Shown one piece after another: positions 52,371 to 60,612 of a stretch of 64,000 bases of DNA. The position numbers and the translations under genes were made by a program. Below the pieces are notes generated by a model, which saw only the letters and a program-made list of their open reading frames with translations, searched no databases and had not been told where the DNA came from. Positions within the stretch are counted from its first letter, which is position 1; the number at the start of each line of letters is the position of its first letter. This DNA is from an uncultured Odoribacter sp. (GTDB taxonomy: Bacteria > Bacteroidota > Bacteroidia > Bacteroidales > Marinifilaceae). The stretch spans positions 248,001-312,000 of the forward strand of contig CALUKE010000004.1 in the NCBI GenBank assembly GCA_944321165.1, in the 5' to 3' direction.

Positions 52371-52688
52371 ATGGCAATAGCAGTTAATGATTCTAATTTC
52401 GAAGAGGTTGTACTGAAATCAGAACAGCCTGTATTGGTTGATTTCTGGGCAGAATGGTGTGGACCATGCAAAATGATGCTGCCGATCGTAGAAGAAATTG
52501 CTGAAGAATTTGCAGGCAAGGTAACCGTCGCAAAAGTAGATGTTGACGGAAGCCCCAGTACCGCTGCCAAATTCGGAATCCGCAATATTCCGACCATCCT
52601 TTTCTTCAAGGGAGGCCAGGTGGCTGACAAACAAGTCGGAGCAGTTCCCAAGAATTCTCTGGTAGAAAAAATCAACAAACTTCTTTGA
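52371..52688 (+). CDS. trxA: thioredoxin
   Basis: This 105-residue cytoplasmic thioredoxin has full family length. Its active site is WAEWCGPCKM with WCGPC at about 28-32, followed by the cis-Pro loop IRNIPTILFF and the C-terminal GAVPKNSLVEKINKLL. It reduces ribonucleotide reductase and other cytosolic disulfides with NADPH via thioredoxin reductase, which is not encoded here. It has no signal peptide, unlike the other thioredoxin-fold proteins of the window. A strong terminator follows. Confidence 0.98.
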   Translation: MAIAVNDSNFEEVVLKSEQPVLVDFWAEWCGPCKMMLPIVEEIAEEFAGKVTVAKVDVDGSPSTAAKFGIRNIPTILFFKGGQVADKQVGAVPKNSLVEKINKLL

Positions 52689-52710
52689 TCATTCGAACAG
52701 AAGAGATACA

Positions 52711-52745
52711 AAATAACGGAAAGGAATTCCTTTCCGTTATTTTTT
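52711..52745. terminator. bidirectional terminator between trxA and the M23 gene
   Basis: AAATAACGGAAAGG (52711-52724) pairs perfectly with CCTTTCCGTTATTT (52729-52742) over AATT, followed by TTT. The hairpin ends within two bases of the M23 stop on the other strand and serves both genes. Confidence 0.9.
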
Positions 52746-54069
52746 ATGGTATCGCCACCCGGCTCAATGAATCTCCAAGCGAGGCGGACGAATCGGCCGC
52801 CACTGCGAGAGAGTTTTCACGAACATCCGGGATCTGTGCCAACAGGCGGATGACGGAATCCCGTACCACCGTAAACTGTGGCATATTGGCCTCACTCACC
52901 GGCTTTTTCGGCTGGGATTTTATCGTCAAGGGATTGATGGCCTTGCCATTCTCATACACCCGAAAATCCAGATGCGGTCCTGTCGCCAAACCGGTTGCGC
53001 CGACATAGCCGATCACCTCTTTCTGGGCAACTTCCGAACCGACCTTGATTCCCTTGGCAAAACGGGAGAGGTGCATATAAGTCGTCGTATACACACTGTT
53101 GTGCTTGATCTTGATGTAATTTCCTCCGCCGTTTGCCTGATATCCCTTGGCAATGACCCGTCCTTTTCCGATCGCATATACCGGAGTTCCGGTCGGAGCG
53201 GCATAATCTACCCCATGATGAGCCCGATAGCGCTTCAATACCGGATGATATCGGCTGTTCGAAAAGCGGGAAGAGATCCGGAAAAAGTCCAGGGGAGCTT
53301 TCAGGAAAGCCCCTTCCAGGCTATTCCCCTTTTCATTGTAATACAGCATTTCTCCATCCTGGACAAAAGGGATGGCATAATAAGTACTGTCTCCGTGTTT
53401 GAAAGAAGCACCCAGCACATTGAAATTGAGCAGACTCTTTCCGTCAACGTATTCCTGTTCATAAATTACCCGGAATTCATCCTCTTTCTGCAAACCGAAG
53501 AAATCGATCGTCCAGCCGAAAATATTCGACAAGACAACCGCCAACTGCGGATCGGCCTGATATTTCGACATCGCCAGCCACAGAGACGACTCGACAATTC
53601 CATGCAACTCGTTCCGCCGCCATTCCACCGGATTTTGTCCCAGACTCACCTGATAATCTCCCTGCAGATCAAAAACGACATACGATTTGGGATCGATCTC
53701 ATACACAAAATAAGCCATCTCCGGCAGACTGTCCCGAGTCGAAAACACGGCATAAGCCTGACCGCTCCGGATCTTCCGGACATCGAACACCTCTTTCGAT
53801 TTTTCTGCCAGGCGATGCACTTCTCCCACCGAAAGTCCATGTTTTTCCAGAATCGTCGAAAGACTCTGATTTTGTTTCACAATGCCGTAATCGACATCAT
53901 AATCATCTATCGGAATCCCATATTTATACGTAATCTCCTGCACCTCCGTCGAATCGGTCAGTTCAACCTCATCCAAAGGCTCCGAGTCTCTCTGTTTCGG
54001 CATAAAAATCACCACCAACAAAACAATTCCCAACAAGGAGGAAAAAATAATCTGCTTTTTCTTCGACAT
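52744..54069 (-). CDS. M23-family (LytM-type) envelope protein with HxD variant
   Basis: This 441-residue protein has an N-terminal membrane anchor (residues 7-23). A LysM/OapA-like region at about 58-110 (IVKQNQSLSTILEKHGLSVGEVHRL) and a C-terminal LytM domain at about 275-380 follow. The first zinc motif HxxxD is present (His284, Asp288). The second motif, normally HxH, reads PHLDF with His366 and Asp368, so one metal ligand is changed. It may be an active peptidoglycan endopeptidase with an Asp ligand or a LytM activator. It is the last gene of rnr-cstA-M23, 15 nt after cstA. Confidence 0.88.
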   Translation of the reverse strand: MSKKKQIIFSSLLGIVLLVVIFMPKQRDSEPLDEVELTDSTEVQEITYKYGIPIDDYDVDYGIVKQNQSLSTILEKHGLSVGEVHRLAEKSKEVFDVRKIRSGQAYAVFSTRDSLPEMAYFVYEIDPKSYVVFDLQGDYQVSLGQNPVEWRRNELHGIVESSLWLAMSKYQADPQLAVVLSNIFGWTIDFFGLQKEDEFRVIYEQEYVDGKSLLNFNVLGASFKHGDSTYYAIPFVQDGEMLYYNEKGNSLEGAFLKAPLDFFRISSRFSNSRYHPVLKRYRAHHGVDYAAPTGTPVYAIGKGRVIAKGYQANGGGNYIKIKHNSVYTTTYMHLSRFAKGIKVGSEVAQKEVIGYVGATGLATGPHLDFRVYENGKAINPLTIKSQPKKPVSEANMPQFTVVRDSVIRLLAQIPDVRENSLAVAADSSASLGDSLSRVAIP

Positions 54070-54084
54070 GCTCCCAAATTAAGA

Positions 54085-55506
54085 TTATACTTTTTTCATT
54101 TTTCTTCTCCACACGGCAAACCAGATTATGGCGATCAGCACGCAAGCCAGTCCCACATAATAGGAAACGATCTCTGAGAATCCGAAACCTTCCGGAGCAA
54201 TGCACAGATAGGTCGAACATACACAAGTCATGAAAAGCGCCGGAATCAAAGTAATCCAGTAATTCTTGCCTTGCTGTACCAAATAAACAGTAATCGCCCA
54301 CAGGGTAAATACCGACAGGGTTTGGTTTGCCCAGGCAAAATAACGCCAGATCATATCAAATCCTTCGGCATCGCGCATACTGTAAAGCAACAGGGCAATG
54401 GCCGCCACAAACATCGGCACACAAATGTACAGACGCCGGCGGATACTCTTCTGTTCCATCCCCATAAAATCCGCTACAATCAAACGGGCAGAGCGGAAAG
54501 CGGTATCACCGGAAGTAATCGGCGCCGCAATGACCCCCAGAATAGCCAGTACGCCTCCGACAGAACCCAGCCAGTCTTTGGTAATGGCATCGACAATCAC
54601 AGCCGCATTGTTCTCTCCCATGCCGTTCTCATGATAAAAATAAGTAGCGGCAGCAGCCCAGATCAAGGCAACGACCCCCTCGGTGATCATCGCCCCGTAA
54701 AACACCGGTCGACCGTATTTTTCACTTTTCATACAACGGGCCATCATCGGAGATTGGGTGGCATGGAATCCGGAGATCGCCCCACAAGCGATACTCACGA
54801 ACATGATCGGGAAAATCGGCAGTTTCTCGGCATTCGGGTGAGTATTTTGCAGGCCATCCCACAACTCGGGCAGCTGCGGATGGTTCACAAACAACATCAC
54901 TAAAATTCCGACCGCCATAAACAGCAAGGCAATGGCAAATATCGGATAGATCTTTCCGATAATCTTATCCACCGGCAAAAGGGTCGCCAGGATATAATAG
55001 ACAAATACCACCACAATCCAGAAAGTCGTATCCAGGGAATCGGGAGTCAGCTTCGCCAGCAATCCCGCCGGACCGGCCACAAAAACCGCCCCGACCAGAA
55101 TCATCAGAATCACGGTAAAAGCACGCATGATCTGTTTGGTGGTTACCCCCAGATAACGGCCGATCAATTCCGGCAGGCTCTCGCCGTTGTGGCGGATGGA
55201 CAGCATCCCGGAAAAAAAGTCGTGCGTCGCACCGGCCAATACGCTTCCCAATACGATCCACAGATAAGAAGCCGTACCGAACTTCGCTCCCATAATCGCC
55301 CCGAAAATAGGTCCCAGACCGGCAATATTCAAAAACTGAATCATAAAAATCTTCCACGTAGGCAACGGCATATAATCCACACCGTCAGCCATCGTCATGG
55401 CCGGCGTCGGCCGCTTCGGGTCCGGCACAAACACCCGTTCCACATAACGGCCATACACAAAATAGCCCATCAGCAGAATCAGCAAACAAATTGTAAATGA
55501 ATACAT
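54085..55506 (-). CDS. cstA: carbon starvation protein A family transporter
   Basis: This 473-residue integral membrane protein has about 13 helices. The opening YGRYVERVFVPDPKRPTPAMTMADGVDYMPL, then NIAGLGPIFGAIMGAKFG and GGVLAILGVIAAPITSGDTAFRSARLIVADF, are signatures of the CstA family of peptide/pyruvate transporters. It is the short form, some 200 residues below E. coli CstA, which is usual in Bacteroidetes. It would import peptides or pyruvate across the inner membrane. It follows rnr after 18 nt and precedes the M23 gene, so the three share a transcript. Confidence 0.93.
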   Translation of the reverse strand: MYSFTICLLILLMGYFVYGRYVERVFVPDPKRPTPAMTMADGVDYMPLPTWKIFMIQFLNIAGLGPIFGAIMGAKFGTASYLWIVLGSVLAGATHDFFSGMLSIRHNGESLPELIGRYLGVTTKQIMRAFTVILMILVGAVFVAGPAGLLAKLTPDSLDTTFWIVVVFVYYILATLLPVDKIIGKIYPIFAIALLFMAVGILVMLFVNHPQLPELWDGLQNTHPNAEKLPIFPIMFVSIACGAISGFHATQSPMMARCMKSEKYGRPVFYGAMITEGVVALIWAAAATYFYHENGMGENNAAVIVDAITKDWLGSVGGVLAILGVIAAPITSGDTAFRSARLIVADFMGMEQKSIRRRLYICVPMFVAAIALLLYSMRDAEGFDMIWRYFAWANQTLSVFTLWAITVYLVQQGKNYWITLIPALFMTCVCSTYLCIAPEGFGFSEIVSYYVGLACVLIAIIWFAVWRRKMKKV

Positions 55507-55524
55507 TTCCTATCGATTTTATTA

Positions 55525-57732
55525 TTATCTTTTTTTCTTTTTTCCTCCTTTGGTTTTCTGTTTCCGGTCTTTCGGCTCCTCGTCCGGATCCATTCCCTTC
55601 ACCAGCTCGTAATCCAACTGACGGGCCACCAGATTGGCTTTGGCCACTTTGACCTTCACTCTGTCTCCCAACTGATAAATCTTATGGTGATGACGTCCGA
55701 CAATGCAATAATTCTTCTCATCGAACTCATAGAAATCATCGTCCAGTTCATTCACAGACACCAGGCCCTCGCACTTCGAATCCTCCAGTTCGACATAAAA
55801 TCCCCACTGGGTAACTCCGGAAATCGTACCGTCAAACTCCTGTCCGATCTTGTCCGACATGAATTCCACCTGCTTGTATTTGATCGATGAGCGTTCGGCA
55901 TTGGCCGCCACCTGTTCCATATCGGAAGAATGCTTGCAATACTCCTCGTACTTTTCTTTATTCACCGAACGGCCGTTATCCAGATAACGCTGCAACAAAC
56001 GATGCACCATCACATCGGGATAGCGTCGGATGGGGGAAGTAAAATGGGTATAATATTCAAAAGCCAGGCCATAGTGGCCGATATTGTCCGTGGAATATAC
56101 CGCCTTGGCCATGGTCCGGACCGCCAGAGTCTCGATCATATTCTGCTCGGGCTTATCCTTCACTTCCGCCATCAGGCTGTTCATGGAGGTTGTCAGCGCT
56201 TTCCGGCTGCCGGTTTTCACTCCATAACCGAATTTTGCCACGAAACGGTTGAATTCTTCCAGTTTTTCCGGCAGCGGCTTCTCATGAATCCGATAGACAA
56301 AAGTCGGTGCCTTTTTCCCGGCTTTCGGTTTGCCGATCCGCTCAGCCACCTTCTTGTTGGCCAGCAGCATAAACTCCTCGATCAGCTTATTGGCCTCTTT
56401 CGAGCGTTTGAAATAGACTCCCGTTGGACGCCCCTTCTCATCGAGCTGAAACTTCACCTCCACCCGGTCGAAATCGATCGCTCCGGCTTTGAATCGCTCC
56501 TTTCTCAATTGCTGGGCCAGATCGTTCAATACCAATATCTCCTCCCGGAAATCCCCGGCAGCCCCCTCTATGATCTCCTGAGCCTCCTCATAGGTAAAAC
56601 GACGGTCGGAACGAATCACCGTCCGGCCGAACCATTGGTCCAGCACCTGCGCATTCGCATTCATGCGGAAAATAGCCGAAAAACACAATTTATCCTCTCC
56701 GGGGCGTAACGAACAGACCCCGTTGCTCAAACGTTCCGGCAACATCGGAATGGTCCGGTCGACCAGATACACGGATGTGGCCCGGGCATACGCTTCCTTG
56801 TCCAAGACCGTATTTTCTTTCACATAATAGCTGACATCGGCGATATGTACTCCGATTTCATACTCTCCATCCTTCAAAATCCGAATAGAAAGGGCATCGT
56901 CGAAATCCTTGGCATCCCTGGGGTCGATCGTAAAGGTCGTCACCTCCCGGCAGTCCCGCCGTTTCCGGATTTCCTCCCCGGGAATTTCCAGCGGAATCTT
57001 CGCCGCCGCCCGCAACACATTGGCAGGGAATTTCACCGGCAACTCATATTCGGCCATGATCGCATTCATTTCCGTATCATTATCTCCGGGACGTCCCAAT
57101 ACCTCTATCACTTCTCCCACCGGATTCTTTTGTGTCTCCGGCCATTCCTTGATCTTCACCACCACCTTGTCTCCGTTTTCAGCACCGTTCAGATGCTCCA
57201 TCGGCACGAAGACATCATAAGGCAGCTGTTTGCCGGTAGGAATCAAAAAAGCATAATGGGCCGATTTCTGGATAATCCCGACAAAAGTACCCCGCTTCCG
57301 CTCGAGGATTTCCACCACCTCCCCTTCGGGACGGCGATCCCGGCTGCGGGCATAGATCAATACCTTCACCTTATCCCCGTTCAAGGCATGTTTCAGATTG
57401 GGGAAAGCCACAAAGACATCTTCCTTGCTTTCATCCGAAATAATATAGGCCGATCCTTTGGCGGTCAGTTCCACCACACCGGTAATATAAGCGCCCCGCT
57501 GTTTCATCTTATAGCGCCCCGTCGAAATTTCATCCAGACTGTCCTCCTCAGCCATCTCCCTCAACACCTCCGAAATCTGCCGCTTATTTTCCATGCTTTT
57601 CAATTGCAGACGCATGGCCAGCTGCTTGTAATTATAACTTTGCGAAGGGTGGTTTGCCATAAAACCCGACAGCCATTTCTTCAGCTGAGCCTTCGTCATC
57701 ACCGGTTCGCTTTTCTTCTTATTCTTACCCAT
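55525..57732 (-). CDS. rnr: ribonuclease R
   Basis: This 735-residue exoribonuclease degrades structured RNA 3' to 5'. Domain order: helix-turn-helix start, two cold-shock domains (RGAYITGVVELTAKGSAYI; KRGTFVGIIQKSAHYAFLIPTG), the RNB catalytic domain with the Asp-rich motif FTIDPRDAKDFDDALSI, and an S1 domain (GQEFDGTISGVTQWGFYVELED). A Lys-rich tail ends the protein. I start at MGKNKKK (57732); the open frame reaches 57822 but runs into the terminator of the upstream gene. It heads the rnr-cstA-M23 unit. Confidence 0.96.
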   Translation of the reverse strand: MGKNKKKSEPVMTKAQLKKWLSGFMANHPSQSYNYKQLAMRLQLKSMENKRQISEVLREMAEEDSLDEISTGRYKMKQRGAYITGVVELTAKGSAYIISDESKEDVFVAFPNLKHALNGDKVKVLIYARSRDRRPEGEVVEILERKRGTFVGIIQKSAHYAFLIPTGKQLPYDVFVPMEHLNGAENGDKVVVKIKEWPETQKNPVGEVIEVLGRPGDNDTEMNAIMAEYELPVKFPANVLRAAAKIPLEIPGEEIRKRRDCREVTTFTIDPRDAKDFDDALSIRILKDGEYEIGVHIADVSYYVKENTVLDKEAYARATSVYLVDRTIPMLPERLSNGVCSLRPGEDKLCFSAIFRMNANAQVLDQWFGRTVIRSDRRFTYEEAQEIIEGAAGDFREEILVLNDLAQQLRKERFKAGAIDFDRVEVKFQLDEKGRPTGVYFKRSKEANKLIEEFMLLANKKVAERIGKPKAGKKAPTFVYRIHEKPLPEKLEEFNRFVAKFGYGVKTGSRKALTTSMNSLMAEVKDKPEQNMIETLAVRTMAKAVYSTDNIGHYGLAFEYYTHFTSPIRRYPDVMVHRLLQRYLDNGRSVNKEKYEEYCKHSSDMEQVAANAERSSIKYKQVEFMSDKIGQEFDGTISGVTQWGFYVELEDSKCEGLVSVNELDDDFYEFDEKNYCIVGRHHHKIYQLGDRVKVKVAKANLVARQLDYELVKGMDPDEEPKDRKQKTKGGKKKKR

Positions 57733-57802
57733 ACCATTCCATTCATTTATAGCCCCTAAAATTAATGAATATAAAACAAAATCCGAAGAGGAATAAAAAA
57801 AA

Positions 57803-57833
57803 AGGACCGAAAAGTTTTTCACTTTTCGGTCCT
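57803..57833 (-). terminator. terminator of the SDR gene
   Basis: AGGACCGAAAAG (57803-57814) pairs perfectly with CTTTTCGGTCCT (57822-57833) over 7 nt, and on the minus strand TTTTTTTTT follows. It lies 13 nt past the SDR stop at 57846 and separates it from rnr. Confidence 0.9.
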
Positions 57834-57845
57834 CCCGGCTGTATC

Positions 57846-58814
57846 TTATTTAATCAGCCCCTTATCAAATTTTTCCTTCACTTTCACCAGCATATCCACC
57901 GTCATGTTCTGCAGATTGTATTCCGGTTTCCAGCCCCATTCTTCCCGGGCGCAGGTATCGTCCATACTGTTGGGCCAGCTGTCGGCGATGGCCTGTTTCA
58001 CCGGATCGATCTGATAATCCATCTTGAAATCGGGCATGTGCTTGCGGATTTCTGCCGCAATCTGTTCGGGTTCAAAACTCATCGCAGCGATATTGAAGCT
58101 GTTGCGGTGTTTCAAACGGGAGGGATCGGCTTCCATCAGCTGAACGACCGCATTCAGGGCATCCGGCATATACATCATATCCATATAAGTACCGGCTTTC
58201 ACATTACAGGTAAAGGCTCCTCTGCGAATGGCATCGTAATAGATTTCCACGGCATAGTCGGTCGTACCGCCGCCCGGTAAAGTCACATAGGAAATCAAAC
58301 CGGGGAAACGTACGCTGCGGGTATCTACCCCGAAACGGTTGAAATAATAGTCGCTCAACAACTCTCCGGTCACCTTGCAAACCCCGTAAATCGTCGTATT
58401 GGAACGTTGCAGGGTATCCTGAGGAGTTTTATCCTTCGGCGTGTCTTTTCCGAAAGCACCGATGGAACTCGGGGTAAACACGGCACAATCGTTGTCCTTC
58501 GCAATATTCAACGAATTCGTCAACGCACCGATATTGATGTTCCAGGCCAGCACCGGATTCTTCTCGCCGGTAGCCGACAACAGAGCGACCAGATTGAAGA
58601 TCGTATCGATACCATACTTCTTAACAATCGCTGCATACTTCTCGCCATCGAGAGCATTCAGCTCTTCAAAGGGACCGGCTTCCGCCAAAACTTTACATTT
58701 TTCAGCACTGATATCAGCCGCTACCACATTGTTATTTCCATAAATGGATCTCAAATGAGGAACCAGTTCTGAACCAATTTGCCCACCGGCACCGACAATC
58801 AATATTTTTTTCAT
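57846..58814 (-). CDS. SDR-type L-threonine 3-dehydrogenase-like NAD-dependent enzyme
   Basis: This 322-residue extended SDR has the Rossmann motif GAGGQIGSELVPHL and NIGALTNSLNIAKD. The catalytic pair is YGVCK (Tyr and Lys three apart) at about 145, and FPGLISYVTLPGGGTTDYAVEIYYDA follows. The layout and C-terminal YQIDPVKQAIADSWPNSMDDTCAREEWGWKPEY match the SDR-type threonine dehydrogenases, which oxidise L-threonine to 2-amino-3-ketobutyrate, rather than sugar epimerases. The aminoketobutyrate ligase gene is not in the window. I use the ATG at 58814, ten codons inside the longest frame. Confidence 0.88.
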   Translation of the reverse strand: MKKILIVGAGGQIGSELVPHLRSIYGNNNVVAADISAEKCKVLAEAGPFEELNALDGEKYAAIVKKYGIDTIFNLVALLSATGEKNPVLAWNINIGALTNSLNIAKDNDCAVFTPSSIGAFGKDTPKDKTPQDTLQRSNTTIYGVCKVTGELLSDYYFNRFGVDTRSVRFPGLISYVTLPGGGTTDYAVEIYYDAIRRGAFTCNVKAGTYMDMMYMPDALNAVVQLMEADPSRLKHRNSFNIAAMSFEPEQIAAEIRKHMPDFKMDYQIDPVKQAIADSWPNSMDDTCAREEWGWKPEYNLQNMTVDMLVKVKEKFDKGLIK

Positions 58815-58871
58815 TGCAGATTGAGTTATAATGATTTCAAACAATCAGATAAATATCACTTAATTCACACA

Positions 58872-58879
58872 CAAAGGTA
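58872..58879 (-). promoter_or_regulatory. -7 box candidate of the SDR gene
   Basis: Minus-strand TACCTTTG (58879-58872) matches TAnnTTTG. The leader to the ATG at 58814 would be about 50 nt. The upstream TTTG is not clear (TTAG at 22 nt). Confidence 0.45.
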
Positions 58880-58927
58880 CGGAATAAAATCACCCGTTAG
58901 ACTAAAAACTGAAATATTTTTTTAATT

Positions 58928-59413
58928 TCAAGTAAAAAGTTTTAAGTGATTCTCTTCTTCTGCTTCATAATAATAATCAATCTGGAGTTGCGGCATTTTA
59001 TAGGCCTGAACAGCCAGCTGATCGCAGCGTTCATTCTCCGGATTGTCGGCATGTCCTTTCACCCAGACAAATTTCACCTGATGCCGGCGATAAACCGACA
59101 AAAAACGCTTCCAAAGGTCCGGATTCTTCTTATCCTTGAACCCCTTTTTCTCCCATCCGAACACCCATCCCTTGTCGACGGCATCCACCACATAACGCGA
59201 ATCGGAATAAATCGTCACAACATGTCCGGGCTGTTTCAAGGCTTCCAAACCGACAATCACCGCCAGCAATTCCATTCGGTTGTTCGTCGTTCTCCGAAAT
59301 CCGCCCATCAACTCTTTTCGATAAATGCCCGACTTCAGGACCACCCCGAAACCTCCCGGCCCGGGATTTCCGCTTGCCGCCCCATCGGTATAAATAATAA
59401 TCGGCTCAGCCAT
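58928..59413 (-). CDS. rnhA: ribonuclease HI
   Basis: This 161-residue RNase H degrades RNA in RNA-DNA hybrids. The catalytic acidic residues are visible: Asp in [17 protein letters not shown] (residue 10), Glu in [13 protein letters not shown] (about 48), Asp in [12 protein letters not shown] (about 70) and Asp in NERCDQLA near 132. The basic handle region [15 protein letters not shown] and the motif [11 protein letters not shown] are present. Length is normal. The gene stands alone between the SDR gene and tRNA-Cys; TAATTTTG at 59446-59439 may be its -7 box. Confidence 0.97.
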   Translation of the reverse strand: MAEPIIIYTDGAASGNPGPGGFGVVLKSGIYRKELMGGFRRTTNNRMELLAVIVGLEALKQPGHVVTIYSDSRYVVDAVDKGWVFGWEKKGFKDKKNPDLWKRFLSVYRRHQVKFVWVKGHADNPENERCDQLAVQAYKMPQLQIDYYYEAEEENHLKLFT

Positions 59414-59514
59414 ATACGTCTTTTCTATTTTACGACGACAAAATTAATCGAATTCTTGTCATAAACCAGCACCGCCTACGAATTCCAATACTTCGGTTCA
59501 GAAATGTAAGATAC

Positions 59515-59553
59515 AAAAAAGAAAGCTCTGGAACCAATCTGGTTTCAGAGCTT
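59515..59553 (-). terminator. terminator of tRNA-Cys
   Basis: Arms 59523-59535 and 59541-59553 (AAGCTCTG core) form a 13-bp stem with one G-U pair and a 5-nt loop. On the minus strand the stem runs into TCTTTTTT. It begins 7 nt past the mature 3' end of the tRNA. Confidence 0.85.
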
Positions 59554-59559
59554 ATCAGG

Positions 59560-59630
59560 AGGTCGGTAGCAGATTTGAACTGCTGTACGCGGTTTTGCAG
59601 ACCGCTGCCTAACCTCTCGGCCAACCGACC
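59560..59630 (-). tRNA. tRNA-Cys (GCA)
   Basis: The minus strand folds into a cloverleaf. The acceptor stem is GGTCGGT with ACCGACC, the anticodon loop CTGCAAA gives anticodon GCA, and the T-arm loop is TTCAAAT. The discriminator base is T, as is normal for tRNA-Cys. Only CC of the terminal CCA is encoded, so CCA is added after processing. It has its own promoter and terminator and lies between folB and rnhA. Confidence 0.97.
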
Positions 59631-59648
59631 CTGTCGCGATTTGCGTTG

Positions 59649-59680
59649 CAAATATAGAACGTTTTCCTCAACTTCCCAAA
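59649..59680 (-). promoter_or_regulatory. promoter of tRNA-Cys
   Basis: Minus-strand TTTG (59680-59677), a 20-nt spacer and TATATTTG (59656-59649) are a perfect match to the Bacteroidetes primary promoter, placed 19 nt before the mature 5' end of the tRNA. Confidence 0.75.
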
Positions 59681-59700
59681 TAATCGGCCAATAATTTCGT

Positions 59701-60054
59701 TTATTTCTCCAAAGTAACACTGGTACAACCGATTTGGCCCCCCAAGGGAGGATTCATTTTCGAAATTTTGACCTTCGCATACTGCAATTGGGGGAAAGCC
59801 GCATACAGAGCATCGAGTATACGCCCTCCGACATGCTCCAGCAAATGGGAAGGGATCATCATTTCTTTGGAAATAATCTCATAAGCCGTCTGGTAATTCA
59901 ATGCATCAGCTACCTGATCCGACAAAACGGCCCGATCGCATTCATAATGCATGCATACATATACCTTGAATTTATTGCCGACAACCTGCTCCGCTTCGAA
60001 ACAACCGTGATAGGCAAAAAATTCCATCTCTTCAATTTCTACGATTCCTTTCAT
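59701..60054 (-). CDS. folB: dihydroneopterin aldolase
   Basis: This 117-residue enzyme cleaves dihydroneopterin in folate synthesis. It opens GIVEIEEMEFFAYHGCFEAEQVVGNKF, with the typical FxxYHGxxxxE motif of FolB. SHLLEHVGGRILDAL holds the conserved Glu, and KVKISKMNPPLGGQIGCTSVTLEK holds the Lys. It forms a homo-octamer or tetramer in the cytoplasm. I use the ATG at 60054; the open frame goes 59 codons further but that part is unlike any protein and overlaps the candidate small RNA. Other folate genes are not adjacent. Confidence 0.93.
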   Translation of the reverse strand: MKGIVEIEEMEFFAYHGCFEAEQVVGNKFKVYVCMHYECDRAVLSDQVADALNYQTAYEIISKEMMIPSHLLEHVGGRILDALYAAFPQLQYAKVKISKMNPPLGGQIGCTSVTLEK

Positions 60055-60089
60055 AAAACCAGTTTCAAATGACGAAAATACAAATAAAA

Positions 60090-60184
60090 TAAAAAAATGA
60101 AAGGGCCGGAAACCGACCCTTAAACATTTACTAACTACTAACCTAAACCATACAAACTTATGAAAAACAATCTTTTTTAAAGAC
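60090..60184 (-). ncRNA. candidate small RNA or folB leader
   Basis: A strong promoter (60220-60189) predicts transcription from about 60184 on the minus strand. About 60 nt later the stem AAGGGTCGG/CCGGCCCTT with loop TTT is followed by TCATTTTTTT, a terminator-like end, at about 60123-60090. No coding frame of note lies between. It is either a stand-alone RNA of about 95 nt or the attenuated leader of folB (ATG at 60054). I do not recognise an Rfam family. Confidence 0.4.
60099..60123 (-). terminator. terminator-like hairpin before folB
   Basis: On the minus strand AAGGGTCGG and CCGGCCCTT pair with one G-U pair around TTT and are followed two bases later by a run of seven T. It lies between the strong promoter and folB. 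Confidence 0.6.
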
Positions 60185-60188
60185 GGTG

Positions 60189-60220
60189 CAAAGATAGATG
60201 GATGCAGGGTAAAAAACAAA
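60189..60220 (-). promoter_or_regulatory. strong promoter upstream of the candidate RNA and folB
   Basis: Minus-strand TTTG (60220-60217), 20 nt, TATCTTTG (60196-60189): a perfect consensus match. The only gene downstream on this strand is folB, 135 nt away. Confidence 0.75.
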
Positions 60221-60344
60221 TATAAACACAAAAAGATTTGTTAATTCAATGTTAATTTATTCTTAACAAGAAAAATCTCCCGCAGGAAAGCTAAATCTCT
60301 GAAGGTCTGTCGTTTTTAAAACCCGGAAAATATATTTGCGGATT

Positions 60345-60365
60345 TTGGCAAAATATTTTTGCCAA
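60345..60365 (+). repeat. 9-bp inverted repeat over the tRNA-Val promoter
   Basis: TTGGCAAAA (60345-60353), TAT, TTTTGCCAA (60357-60365) is a perfect inverted repeat. It covers the -33 box (60358-60361) of the tRNA-Val promoter and has the size of a dimeric repressor site. Confidence 0.5.
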
Positions 60366-60388
60366 TATAAAAAATTCCACTACATTTG
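60358..60388 (+). promoter_or_regulatory. promoter of tRNA-Val
   Basis: TTTG (60358-60361), a 19-nt spacer and TACATTTG (60381-60388) match the consensus, 26 nt before the tRNA. A second -7-like TATATTTG lies at 60331-60338 without a clear partner box, so a tandem promoter is possible. Confidence 0.7.
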
Positions 60389-60413
60389 TACCCGCAATCG
60401 AACAAGATCGCCC

Positions 60414-60488
60414 GGGCGCTTAGCTCAGTTGGTTCAGAGCATCTGGTTTACACCCAGAGGGTCGGGGGTTCGAATCCCTCAGCGCCCA
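60414..60488 (+). tRNA. tRNA-Val (TAC)
   Basis: The 75-nt sequence folds as a cloverleaf. The acceptor stem is GGGCGCT with AGCGCCC, the D-arm is TAGCTCAGTTGGTTCAGAGC, the anticodon loop TTTACAC gives TAC, and the T-arm is GGGGGTTCGAATCCCTC. The discriminator is A. CCA is not encoded in full. It has its own promoter and terminator. Confidence 0.97.
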
Positions 60489-60492
60489 CTTC

Positions 60493-60521
60493 AGGAAGTC
60501 AGCAATGACTTCCTTTTTTTT
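60493..60521 (+). terminator. terminator of tRNA-Val
   Basis: AGGAAGTCA and TGACTTCCT (60493-60501 and 60506-60514) pair perfectly around a GCAA tetraloop and are followed by a T-run to 60521. It lies 4 nt past the tRNA. Between here and the sulfatase stop at 60613 I see nothing further. Confidence 0.9.
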
Positions 60522-60612
60522 GTTCCTTCCTTGTCCTTTTCCCCCTCAGCACTGCCGCAAGATCTCCGCCGGCTGAACCCGGGCCACCTTCCGGAGAAGA
60601 AACATCATTCTA

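Noticed and set aside
52972..54177. 401-codon frame antisense to the M23 gene
   Set aside because: It runs across the M23 gene and the cstA gap and has no motif or promoter of its own.
57733..57822. N-terminal extension of RNase R
   Set aside because: It would start inside the terminator hairpin of the upstream SDR gene and adds a hydrophobic stretch unlike any RNase R.
60055..60231. 59-codon extension of FolB
   Set aside because: It is rich in Phe/Val with no FolB similarity and covers the candidate small RNA and its promoter.
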